From NCBI RefSeq assembly GCF_024807945.1, contig NZ_JANUFD010000012.1, positions 62,001-126,000 of the forward strand: a stretch of 64,000 nt of DNA. Reading direction: 5' to 3'. A program made the position numbers and the translations under genes. The notes beneath the pieces are model-generated. The model was not told where the DNA came from. It searched no databases and saw only the letters and a program-made list of their open reading frames with translations. This document shows, in pieces, positions 17,367 to 24,154 of this stretch; position 1 is the first letter of the stretch; every line of letters starts with the position of its first letter. Source of the DNA: Pseudomonas sp. JUb42 (GTDB lineage: Bacteria; Pseudomonadota; Gammaproteobacteria; Pseudomonadales; Pseudomonadaceae).

Positions 17367-17383
17367 TCTCATTCTCATTAAAT
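17367..17383. promoter_or_regulatory. Fur-box-like sequence
   Basis: TCTCATTCTCATTAAAT (minus strand ATTTAATGAGAATGAGA) resembles tandem Fur hexamers. It lies in the 335-base gap between the Fur-like gene (minus) and the acetyltransferase (plus). The rest of the gap holds only a weak GC-rich hairpin near 17500-17523. Confidence 0.4.
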
Positions 17384-17585
17384 CCGGCTTGGCGGTTTTG
17401 TTCAAGACCGACATTAGGATGAGATTTGCCCGTGGCATTCCAACGAGTGGCTTTACGGCGCATGCGGACCTCTCTAGGCTCTGGCTTTTCTGCAGGAACG
17501 GCCGCGCGGACGTCCTCGCGGCTAACGTTGCTCCTGCGAGAGGAAAGGGCCAAATCAGAGAGTCTTTTTAGAAAGGAAGAGATCA

Positions 17586-18014
17586 ATGAGTACGCGGATC
17601 GAGCTGACGAATCAGCCGACAGAGGAAGATTATCTGGCCATCCTGACGCCGTTGCGTGCTTATAACGCATCCCAGGCGGGAGACGCGGGCGCGGAGAAAT
17701 TCGCCCTGCTAGTGCGGGACGAACAGACCAATGAGGTGCTGGGCGGCTTGTACGGCAAGTTGCTGTATCGCTGGATGTTCATTGAGTTGCTGGCAGTGCC
17801 TGAGCAGGCCCGTGGCCAGGGCACCGGCTCACGCCTGATGGGTATGGCCGAAGACCTGGCGCGGGAGAAAAACTGCGTGGGTATCTGGCTCGACACCTTT
17901 GACTTTCAGGCGCCGGATTTTTACCGCAAGCACGGCTTCAGCGAATTCGGCCAATTGCAGGACTATCCGCCGGGCCATCAGCGCCTGTTTTTCCACAAGC
18001 GCCTGGATCAGTAA
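17586..18014 (+). CDS. GNAT-family N-acetyltransferase
   Basis: 142 residues. Acetyl-CoA-dependent acyl transfer to an unknown amine. The core is LLYRWMFIELLAVPEQARGQ (beta-4 and pyrophosphate loop, with RGQGTGSRL as the acetyl-CoA binding motif), then NCVGIWLDTFDFQAPDFYRK and HGFSEFGQLQDYP. The ATG follows an AAAGGAAGAG site. Single-gene unit followed by a REP pair. Confidence 0.9.
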   Translation: MSTRIELTNQPTEEDYLAILTPLRAYNASQAGDAGAEKFALLVRDEQTNEVLGGLYGKLLYRWMFIELLAVPEQARGQGTGSRLMGMAEDLAREKNCVGIWLDTFDFQAPDFYRKHGFSEFGQLQDYPPGHQRLFFHKRLDQ

Positions 18015-18088
18015 GAGCCTGAGGGCGCTATTGCAATTTGGCTCCTATCAAACAAAACGCTACAGGCAGAATTGGTACGCGATTCCGC

Positions 18089-18150
18089 AGGACCGGCTTT
18101 AGCCGGAGGGGACTTGAAGCAACTGATGCTCTCCCGGCTAAAGCCGGTCC
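18089..18150 (+). repeat. REP pair (CCGGCTTTAGCCGG family)
   Basis: AGGACCGGCTTTAGCCGG at 18089 and its complement ending at 18150, spacer about 26 bases. Same family as 14499-14586. It sits between convergent genes. Confidence 0.85.
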
Positions 18151-18162
18151 TAAGGTCAGATA

Positions 18163-18891
18163 TCAGCGACGGAATGTGCCCGGCCAACCGGTAATGGTCT
18201 TCGGCCGGGGCTTGGCGTAGGTGCGTACTTTCGAGGTGGACAGGCCCAGGCGTACTAGGGATTCGGCCAGCATTACGGCAGCAGTGACGCCATCGACCAC
18301 CGGCACGCCGGTGCGCTGGCGGATCTGCTCGTCGAGACCGGCCATGCCGCCGCAGCCCAGGCAAATAACCTCGGCCCTATCGTCCTTTACTGCCCGCTCA
18401 GCCTGAGTGACGATGGCTTCCACGGCGCGCTGTGGATCTTCCTCCAATTCCAGTACCGCCAGGCCGCTGGCCCGTACCGAGGCGCAGCGCTCGAACAGGC
18501 CGGCCAGTTTCAGGCGATCCTCAATCAACGGCACCGTGCGGTCCAGAGTCGTCACCACCGAATAGGCGTGGCCCAGCAGCATGGCCATGCTGGCACCGGC
18601 TTCGGTGATATCGATCACCGGCACGTCGAGCAACTCCTGCAAGCCTTCGCGGCCATGCTCGCCGTAGCCAGCCTGGATCACCGCGTCATAGGGCTGGTCG
18701 TAGGACAGCACGCGATCCATGACGGCCAGGGCCGCCAGGTAACTCTCGAAATTGCCTTCCACCGATTCGGCGCCGAAATGCGGGGTAAGGCCGATGATCT
18801 CGGTGCCGGGCGCTGCCACCGAGCGCGCCTGGGCGGCAATCGCTTCGGTGATGGATTCTGTGGTGTTGACGTTGACGACGAGAATACGCAT
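18163..18891 (-). CDS. Aspartate/glutamate-racemase superfamily protein (hydantoin/allantoin racemase-like), one Cys missing
   Basis: About 242 residues from ATG at 18891 (MRILVVNVNTTESITEAIAA). The fold matches hydantoin racemases: SVVTTLDRTVPLIEDRLK and the C-terminal ICLGCGGMAGLDEQ with the second catalytic Cys. The first catalytic Cys is expected where this protein reads VIQAGYGEHGREGL, so Gly replaces Cys. Relatives with only the second Cys include arylmalonate decarboxylase, so a plain two-base racemase is doubtful. Divergent from dpkA, with about 140 bases between the starts. The physiological substrate is unknown. Confidence 0.83.
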   Translation of the reverse strand: MRILVVNVNTTESITEAIAAQARSVAAPGTEIIGLTPHFGAESVEGNFESYLAALAVMDRVLSYDQPYDAVIQAGYGEHGREGLQELLDVPVIDITEAGASMAMLLGHAYSVVTTLDRTVPLIEDRLKLAGLFERCASVRASGLAVLELEEDPQRAVEAIVTQAERAVKDDRAEVICLGCGGMAGLDEQIRQRTGVPVVDGVTAAVMLAESLVRLGLSTSKVRTYAKPRPKTITGWPGTFRR

Positions 18892-19032
18892 GCAGGGTCC
18901 TTGATGAGCGGCGGCAAAGCCTGGCAGTTTACCTGTTTGTCGGCGGGCAGTACTCTGCGTGCTGGCTTTTACCTGGCTACTTCTTGCGCCGCGCCGCGCT
19001 GCCATTTCCCGATCATGACCCTGGAGCTTCAG

Positions 19033-20064
19033 ATGTCTGCACCCCGCGACAATGCCGAGACCCATAGCCTGTCTTTCGATGAACTGGCAGAACTGTTACG
19101 CCAGGTTTTCCTGCGTCACGGCACCTCGCCGGAGGTTGCCCAGGTCTTGTCGCAGAACTGCGCCAGCGCGCAGCGTGACGGCTCCCACAGCCACGGCATT
19201 TTCCGTATTCCGGGCTACCTGTCGTCCCTGGCCAGCGGTTGGGTCAGCGGCACGGCAGAGCCGAAGGTCGAGGATGTGGGTGCCGGGTTCATCCGGGTCG
19301 ATGCGGCCGGTGGTTTTGCCCAGCCTGCGCTGATGGCGGCCAAAGAGTTGTTGATCGACAAGGCCCGCAGTGCCGGTATCGCCATTCTGGCCATTCGCAA
19401 TTCCCATCACTTTGCTGCACTCTGGCCGGATGTCGAGCCCTTCGCCGAAGAAGGGCTGGTGGCTCTGAGTGTGGTTAACAGCATGACCTGCGTTGTGCCC
19501 CATGGTGCACAAAAGCCGCTGTTCGGCACTAACCCGATTGCGTTCGCCGCGCCGCGGGCCGGTGGTGAACCCATTGTCTTTGACCTAGCGACCAGTGCCA
19601 TTGCCAATGGCGACGTGCAGATTGCCGCGCGGGCAGGGCGCATGTTGCCAGCGGGCATGGGCGTGGATCGCGCCGGTCAGCCGACCGAAGACCCCAAGGC
19701 CATTCTCGACGGCGGAGCGCTATTGCCTTTTGGAGGCTATAAGGGCTCGGCGCTGTCGATGATGGTGGAGCTGCTGGCTGCTGCACTCACGGGGGGCAAT
19801 TTCTCCTTCGAGTTCGACTGGTCCAAACACCCCGGCGCGCAAACGCCTTGGACCGGGCAGTTGCTCATCGTCATTGATCCGAACAAGGGCAGCGGCCAGA
19901 GTTTTGCCGAGCGCAGCGAAGAGCTGGTGCGGCAGATGCACGGGGTCGGTCAGGAACGCCTTCCGGGTGATCGTCGTTATGTGCAGCGCGCCCGGTCGCT
20001 GGTTGAGGGCATCGAGATCAGCAAGACCGAATGGCTGCAATTGCGTGAACTTGCAGGCGACTGA
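19033..20064 (+). CDS. dpkA: Delta1-piperideine-2-carboxylate/pyrroline-2-carboxylate reductase
   Basis: 343 residues, the usual DpkA length. NADPH-dependent reduction of cyclic imines from D-lysine and D-proline breakdown, giving L-pipecolate or L-proline; member of the malate/L-lactate dehydrogenase family. Diagnostic segments are CASAQRDGSHSHGIFRIPGY, IAILAIRNSHHFAALWPDVE, VVPHGAQKPLFGTNPIAFAA and LLPFGGYKGSALSMMVELLA. The start at 19033 (MSAPRDNAETHS) fits the family; an upstream ATG at 19015 is possible. The frame continues open far upstream, which is chance. Divergent from the racemase-like gene, suggesting a shared amino-acid pathway (inference). Confidence 0.93.
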   Translation: MSAPRDNAETHSLSFDELAELLRQVFLRHGTSPEVAQVLSQNCASAQRDGSHSHGIFRIPGYLSSLASGWVSGTAEPKVEDVGAGFIRVDAAGGFAQPALMAAKELLIDKARSAGIAILAIRNSHHFAALWPDVEPFAEEGLVALSVVNSMTCVVPHGAQKPLFGTNPIAFAAPRAGGEPIVFDLATSAIANGDVQIAARAGRMLPAGMGVDRAGQPTEDPKAILDGGALLPFGGYKGSALSMMVELLAAALTGGNFSFEFDWSKHPGAQTPWTGQLLIVIDPNKGSGQSFAERSEELVRQMHGVGQERLPGDRRYVQRARSLVEGIEISKTEWLQLRELAGD

Positions 20065-20142
20065 TTGGCTCGCGACGACAGCGGCCAGCGAAGACTGACC
20101 GCTCGTCGTCTGAGCTCTTGCGCTGGCTTCCTCTTCAAAATA

Positions 20143-20158
20143 CTGTATGCATACACAG
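20143..20158 (+). promoter_or_regulatory. LexA (SOS) box
   Basis: CTGTATGCATACACAG fits CTGT-N8-ACAG exactly, 22 bases before the ATG at 20181. A second LexA box is at 23529-23544. Confidence 0.8.
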
Positions 20159-20180
20159 TATATTGAAGAAGGAGTTTCCC

Positions 20181-20381
20181 ATGTCCCTGAATCAGCTCCA
20201 GACCCCGCCGAATCGCGTTTCCCGCGCCCACGAAATGCAACGCGAGGACTTCCTTGCACTGGCCAGTGCGATCCAGCGCTTCCAGGCAGCCGAAGCCCAG
20301 GCGACTCTGGCTATTGTCGGTGCGCAATACGGTTATGAACGGCCCGCGAGCCCTACTAGCAACCATTACAGCGATTCCTGA
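20181..20381 (+). CDS. SOS-controlled small protein, 66 residues
   Basis: Begins MSLNQLQTPPNRVSRAHEMQ and has a helical middle (REDFLALASAIQRFQAAEAQ). No family recognised and no membrane segment. A strong site (AAGAAGGAG) precedes the ATG and a LexA box sits right at the expected promoter, so it is most likely induced by DNA damage. A helix-turn-helix gene follows 80 bases later on the same strand and may be co-transcribed. Confidence 0.75.
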   Translation: MSLNQLQTPPNRVSRAHEMQREDFLALASAIQRFQAAEAQATLAIVGAQYGYERPASPTSNHYSDS

Positions 20382-20461
20382 TCGCCGGTCGCGATATCGC
20401 AACACGGGGTTCAAATGGAGCGTATCGTGGATGATGAACATTCCGCTTCAGGTACCCCAAA

Positions 20462-20806
20462 ATGAAAAACCTCGGCGCGCGCTTGAAAGAGGAGCGCAAA
20501 TCCATGGGGCTTTCACAGCAGCAATTCGCGCAAATGGGCGGGGTCGAGGCCAATGCCCAGGGTAAGTACGAAAGTGGCGCCCGGGCCCCTCGTTCGGACT
20601 ACTTGGTAGCGTTGGGTTTCAAGGGCGTGGATGTTCTCTATCTGCTATCGGGTGCTCGTATGCCAGTGTCGCTGGATACGCTCGACGATGCCGAAAAAGC
20701 CATGCTGCTGAACTATCGGGTGCTGACCAAGCCGGATCAAAGCGCGATCGGCCAATTGACGTGGTCATTGGCGGGCTGTCTGCCCCATTCCAGGCTTGAA
20801 GGCTGA
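20462..20806 (+). CDS. XRE-type helix-turn-helix protein
   Basis: 114 residues. HTH at about 5-60: LGARLKEERKSMGLSQQQFA, then MGGVEANAQGKYESGARAPR and SDYLVALGFKGVDVLYLLSG. The C-terminal 45 residues (LDDAEKAMLLNYRVLTKPDQ) resemble the short tail of phage-type repressors without a protease domain. It lies between the SOS-controlled gene and the ParD-like gene; targets unknown. Confidence 0.85.
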   Translation: MKNLGARLKEERKSMGLSQQQFAQMGGVEANAQGKYESGARAPRSDYLVALGFKGVDVLYLLSGARMPVSLDTLDDAEKAMLLNYRVLTKPDQSAIGQLTWSLAGCLPHSRLEG

Positions 20807-20820
20807 TAGGGTTGCTCGGA

Positions 20821-20850
20821 AATATATGAAACGTATATGATTCGTATATT
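20821..20850. promoter_or_regulatory. 30-bp dyad, likely ParD-like operator
   Basis: The arms AATATATGAAACGTA and TATGATTCGTATATT match as an inverted repeat at about 12 of 15 positions. It ends 16 bases before the ATG of the ParD-like gene and contains repeated GTATAT steps. Antitoxins of this fold commonly bind such dyads and repress their own operon; binding here is inference. Confidence 0.55.
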
Positions 20851-20866
20851 CAAATCGAGGTGACCC

Positions 20867-21118
20867 ATGGGCCTGGTAAAGATTTCCGAACAGATGCACG
20901 CCAATATCCGCGCCGCCAGTGCGGCGCTCAGTCGCTCCATCAACGCCCAGGCCGAACACTGGATGCGTGTCGGCATGCTTGCCGAGCTGCACCCATCCCT
21001 GGACTACAGCGAAATCTGCCAGATGCTGATCCGGGCCGAGGCGGCAGGCGGTACTTTGCTCAGTGCCCAGGCGGGCGACATCGCTTCGATCACCGCGTCT
21101 GAGCGGGAGGCCTCCTGA
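20867..21118 (+). CDS. ParD-like protein (ribbon-helix-helix antitoxin type)
   Basis: 83 residues: MGLVKISEQMHANIRAASAA, LSRSINAQAEHWMRVGMLAE, then LDYSEICQMLIRAEAAGGTL. The pattern matches the ParD-like antitoxin family with an N-terminal ribbon-helix-helix. Its stop overlaps the start of a methionine aminopeptidase gene (TGATG), so the partner position normally held by a ParE toxin is filled by an enzyme. Good ribosome-binding site GAGGTGA. Confidence 0.82.
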   Translation: MGLVKISEQMHANIRAASAALSRSINAQAEHWMRVGMLAELHPSLDYSEICQMLIRAEAAGGTLLSAQAGDIASITASEREAS

Positions 21119-21909
21119 TGAGTGGGCCAATTACGTTCAAGACTGAAGAAGATCTGGTGCACCTGCGGGTAGCCGGGCGTCTGGCTGCCCAGGTGCTTGA
21201 AATGATCAAGCCCCACGTCAAGGCCGGGGTCAGTACCGAGGCGCTGGACGATATCTGCAATGATTTCATCGTCAAGGAACTCAAGGTCATCCCGGCCAAT
21301 GTCGGCTACCACGGTTTTACCAAGACCACCTGCACATCACCCAATGCGGTGGTGTGTCACGGCATTCCGTCTCCCCAGGACATCCTCAAGGACGGCGACA
21401 TCATCAATATCGATGTGGCGGTGATCAAGGATGGCTGGTACGGCGATACCAGCCGCATGTACCTGGTCGGTGAAGTCAGCCCCTTGGCGCGACGTCTGGT
21501 GCATACCACTTATGAAGCGACGCGGGCGGGGATCCATGCGGTGCGTCCCGGCGCGACGCTGGGAGATATCGGTCATGCAATCCAGACCGTGGCACATCGT
21601 GAGGGATTCAGCGTAGTGCGCGAATATTGCGGCCATGGCATCGGCCGCAACTACCACGAAGAGCCCCAGGTGCTGCACTACGGCACGCCAGGCAAGGGCC
21701 TCAAGCTCAAAGCGGGAATGGTCTTCACCATTGAGCCGATGATCAACGCCGGTAAGCCTGGGACCAAAACCCTCGCCGATGGCTGGACGGTCCTGACCCG
21801 GGATCTTTCCCTGTCCGCGCAGTGGGAGCATATGGTGGCGGTGACTGATAAGGGGTTTGAGCTGCTGACGCCATGGCCCGAGGGGACCGGCGAATATCCT
21901 GCTATCTGA
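21118..21909 (+). CDS. map: Methionine aminopeptidase type I
   Basis: 263 residues. Cytosolic metal enzyme removing N-terminal Met. Metal ligands are visible: IINIDVAVIKDGWYGDTSRM (two Asp), EYCGHGIGRNYHEEPQV (His), MVFTIEPMINAG (Glu) and SAQWEHMVAVTDKG (Glu). It overlaps the ParD-like gene by one base and ends just before a strong terminator. Pseudomonads normally have another map gene next to rpsB, so this is probably an accessory copy (inference). Residues 10-14 have no zinc-finger extension. Confidence 0.92.
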   Translation: MSGPITFKTEEDLVHLRVAGRLAAQVLEMIKPHVKAGVSTEALDDICNDFIVKELKVIPANVGYHGFTKTTCTSPNAVVCHGIPSPQDILKDGDIINIDVAVIKDGWYGDTSRMYLVGEVSPLARRLVHTTYEATRAGIHAVRPGATLGDIGHAIQTVAHREGFSVVREYCGHGIGRNYHEEPQVLHYGTPGKGLKLKAGMVFTIEPMINAGKPGTKTLADGWTVLTRDLSLSAQWEHMVAVTDKGFELLTPWPEGTGEYPAI

Positions 21910-21912
21910 AAC

Positions 21913-21947
21913 ATCAGCCCCGGCCCTGCGGCCGGGGCTGATATTTT
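21913..21947. terminator. Bidirectional terminator
   Basis: A 13-bp perfect stem ATCAGCCCCGGCC/GGCCGGGGCTGAT with a 4-base loop is followed by ATTTTC. It lies between the convergent stops of map and the DUF6555 gene. Confidence 0.88.
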
Positions 21948-22189
21948 CAGTTACCGATGCTGTTGTGGTTCTTTTTCCAGTGCACCTGGGTAATGCCAAA
22001 CCCTTCGGCCTGAAGAATCGCCAGCATGACCGGCCCGGCGGCGACGTTGCCACTGACTGTCCCGACACCCGCGTGCAGTGTCGCGAAATGCAGGGCATCG
22101 CTTTCACAGAGATGAGCTGCCTGATGGCGAAAGTGCCGTTGTTCGCCACGAAACCTATAGTGAATCTCAAAATCCTTCTGACTATTCAT
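21947..22189 (-). CDS. DUF6555 family protein
   Basis: 80 residues from ATG at 22189 (MNSQKDFEIHYRFRGEQRHF). The pattern DFEIHY...RHQAAHL...ALHFATLHAGVG...AEGFGITQVHWKKN matches a small Pseudomonas family of unknown function, apparently a soluble alpha/beta protein. A perfect inverted repeat (22208-22224) lies between 19 and 35 bases upstream. Confidence 0.75.
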   Translation of the reverse strand: MNSQKDFEIHYRFRGEQRHFRHQAAHLCESDALHFATLHAGVGTVSGNVAAGPVMLAILQAEGFGITQVHWKKNHNSIGN

Positions 22190-22207
22190 TATTGCTCTCG
22201 CCTGTGA

Positions 22208-22224
22208 GACGTATCCAATACGTC
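22208..22224. promoter_or_regulatory. Perfect inverted repeat GACGTAT-CCA-ATACGTC
   Basis: Seven-base arms around CCA, placed between the DUF6555 start and a second, imperfect dyad (ATGTGTAC-TTCCG-GTGTACAT at 22232-22252). Could be an operator or a leader hairpin. Confidence 0.4.
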
Positions 22225-22259
22225 GCTCTAAATGTGTACTTCCGGTGTACATAACCGCA

Positions 22260-22555
22260 CCTGGAGGTGGGCCACTTCATTTTCGAGATCGAAACAGGCA
22301 TGCAAAAACTTCAAGCGGCCATGAATCGGACTGCTTTCTCTGAGGGGATAAGGAGTTCTCCGGGAAATCCGGAAGCTCGAAATTTACATCCTTTTACATG
22401 ATTTTGAACCGTCGCCGGATGAGCGGCGGCAACCACCCTCAATTCGAGGGGTGGTTGGCCCCGAGGCCTCCAAAACACTGGGGTTGTTAGTGTGTTTGCA
22501 TGGCCTCGAAGTGTCCTGACGCAAGCGTGAAAGTTGGCGTCAGCCAGCTGTCGTT
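22260..22555. other. 300-base gene-free stretch with several stem-loops
   Basis: No credible ORF. Visible hairpins include TCCGG-gaaat-CCGGA (near 22360-22375), a GCCG/GCGGC stem (22411-22430), and the longer AACCACCCTC/GAGGGGTGGTT stem at 22431-22456. GGA occurs repeatedly. A structured small RNA is possible but unproven; no GacA-type TGTAAG-N6-CTTACA site is seen. Confidence 0.35.
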
Positions 22556-22560
22556 CAGTT

Positions 22561-23256
22561 CTAGCGACAGGCCTTCATATTGACCGGGCCGACGAACTCA
22601 TTGCCGTGGCCCATGACGCAAGCGACCCGCTGATTGCGTTGCAGCTCCCAGCTTTCTACCGGGTAGGTCTTGTTCCAGGCTTGATAAAGCTGAGTGTCCT
22701 GGCGGGACAACGGCAGGTTGTACTGTTTGCTCATATAGAAGTAAGTCCGGGCGATCATTCCGCGAATCGATGGCCGGGGCATGACTTTCTTTGCCTTGAA
22801 GTCGACCTGGGTCAGGCAGGCGCCGTATTGGCCTTTCTGCACCGGCAGCCAGCCGAAACTGAAGTTGTTACGGTCGCCATTTACTTCGCCGATACTGGGG
22901 ACCAGGTTGTGCAGGTCGGCTTCGGCGCGCTGGTAAACCGCATCGCTTTTCGTGCAGTTCTTGCGTCCGCCACTCTGCCAGCATTGACGCAGGTGGCCGA
23001 TCTGCCAGGCCGGAACAATGTGCTCCCATTCGATGCGTTTGGCACGGTTGGCGTTCTTGCGCGGGACATAGCCGCAGGCGGCAAGGTCAACGCGGTTGCC
23101 CGTGTATTTGCAGCCGCAGTAGAACTCGGTGGACTGCGGCGCATAGAGGCCCCAGGCAAGTTTTTTGGCCTCGCTGAATGTGCGCGGTGCTTCGGCGTGG
23201 GCGACGGCGGTAAAGGCGAGGGTAGTGCACAGCAGGGTAAAAAAACGAACCATCAT
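22561..23256 (-). CDS. endA: Endonuclease I (periplasmic/secreted DNase)
   Basis: 231 residues with signal peptide MMVRFFTLLCTTLAFTAVAH. Family hallmarks: FYCGCKYTGNRVDL, RIEWEHIVPAWQIG (the catalytic His-containing RxxWEH motif), CTKSDAVYQRAEADLHNLVP and GEVNGDRNNFSF, plus a set of Cys for disulfides. It cuts double-stranded DNA outside the cytoplasm. It starts 4 bases after the stop of a DUF1654 gene that has a LexA box, so it is probably SOS-induced. An alternative start is the second Met at 23253. Confidence 0.92.
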   Translation of the reverse strand: MMVRFFTLLCTTLAFTAVAHAEAPRTFSEAKKLAWGLYAPQSTEFYCGCKYTGNRVDLAACGYVPRKNANRAKRIEWEHIVPAWQIGHLRQCWQSGGRKNCTKSDAVYQRAEADLHNLVPSIGEVNGDRNNFSFGWLPVQKGQYGACLTQVDFKAKKVMPRPSIRGMIARTYFYMSKQYNLPLSRQDTQLYQAWNKTYPVESWELQRNQRVACVMGHGNEFVGPVNMKACR

Positions 23257-23260
23257 GCCG

Positions 23261-23509
23261 TCAGTCTTCCTTGGGCACTGTCCAGAAAATCTGCACACCG
23301 CCATCATCGCGATAGGCGAGAGTGACGTTGTCGTTCTCGGCAATTTCTTCGAGCAACTGCGCCCAGTCATCTTCCAGCTCATCGGGTTGGCGGAAGATCA
23401 AGGCTGCCCTGGCCTTCTGCGCACTGGTGGAGTTGATGATCTTCTGTACCCGGGTACCGAGACGTTGGTAGGCGGTCAAGGAGGGCGCGGCGGCCGCTGA
23501 TGTTGTCAC
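23261..23509 (-). CDS. DUF1654 family protein
   Basis: 82 residues, GTG start at 23509 after AAGGA. YQRLGTRVQKIINSTSAQKA, then RQPDELEDDWAQLLEEIAEN and DDGGVQIFW match the Pseudomonas DUF1654 family, found in chromosomes and phages. A LexA box begins 20 bases upstream. Function unknown; co-transcribed with endA. Confidence 0.82.
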   Translation of the reverse strand: MTTSAAAAPSLTAYQRLGTRVQKIINSTSAQKARAALIFRQPDELEDDWAQLLEEIAENDNVTLAYRDDGGVQIFWTVPKED

Positions 23510-23528
23510 GAGATGATCCTTAAATTGG

Positions 23529-23544
23529 CTGTACGCATATACAG
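23529..23544 (-). promoter_or_regulatory. LexA (SOS) box
   Basis: CTGTACGCATATACAG, exact CTGT-N8-ACAG, just upstream of the DUF1654-endA unit. Confidence 0.8.
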
Positions 23545-23655
23545 TATTTCAATGCCGAATGTTTCGCAACATCAGCGTGAAGCGACGGGTTGCAGAACCA
23601 ATCTGCCGGGGATTGATCTCAACGCTATGCAGGCACTTTTCAGAACGGAGTCCTT

Positions 23656-23880
23656 ATGAAACGCAGATACTGGCTTATGCCCGCAGCGGCAGGAATTTTT
23701 GCTGTATTGGCTGGCTGTTCCACCCCGGCGGTCGTCACTTTGCAGAACGGCACTCAGTACATCACCCGTGACGCACCGAAGACGAAAACCACAGACGGTT
23801 TTTATGAATTCGAGGACATTTCCGGCAAGACCGTAAAGGTGCGGGCTGACGAAGTGGCTACAGTCAAACCGCAGGATTGA
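23656..23880 (+). CDS. YgdI/YgdR-type small lipoprotein
   Basis: 74 residues with lipobox LAGCS (Cys21). VVTLQNGTQYITRDAPKTKT followed by FYEFEDISGKTVKVRADEV matches the DUF903 SH3-like lipoproteins. Envelope protein, exact role unknown. The start follows GGAGTC. Confidence 0.88.
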   Translation: MKRRYWLMPAAAGIFAVLAGCSTPAVVTLQNGTQYITRDAPKTKTTDGFYEFEDISGKTVKVRADEVATVKPQD

Positions 23881-24054
23881 CCGCTTTTCGGCATCTTGGT
23901 TCAGTTTTGCGGCTATCCTCGTCGTCTTCCTCCGTGGAATCTCGGTGCTGAATTGTTTCACTTGTGCGCTTTTGCGACAGGCTCGTTCAACATGCCGATT
24001 CTGTCGTATTTTCGCGATTGACAAAGCCCTTCGCGGTTGTTCATAGTTGATAGA

Positions 24055-24082
24055 CGCAAACGTTTGCGCGAGCGGCTATACT
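24055..24082 (+). promoter_or_regulatory. RbsR operator and rbs promoter
   Basis: The 14-base perfect palindrome CGCAAACGTTTGCG (24055-24068) has the central CG and the AAACGTTT core typical of LacI-family ribose regulators. It ends 8 bases before TATACT (24077-24082), a good -10, so repressor binding would cover the -35 region. rbsR lies in the same operon. Confidence 0.75.
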
Positions 24083-24154
24083 GACCGTTGTTCGCGCAAA
24101 ATCGTTGCAATCATCGAAGTCCTTAAAATAATCATAAGACTGGAGTGAACCCCC

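Noticed and set aside
22231..22252. GacA-type site for an rsm small RNA
   Set aside because: The dyad reads ATGTGTAC...GTGTACAT and does not fit TGTAAG-N6-CTTACA.
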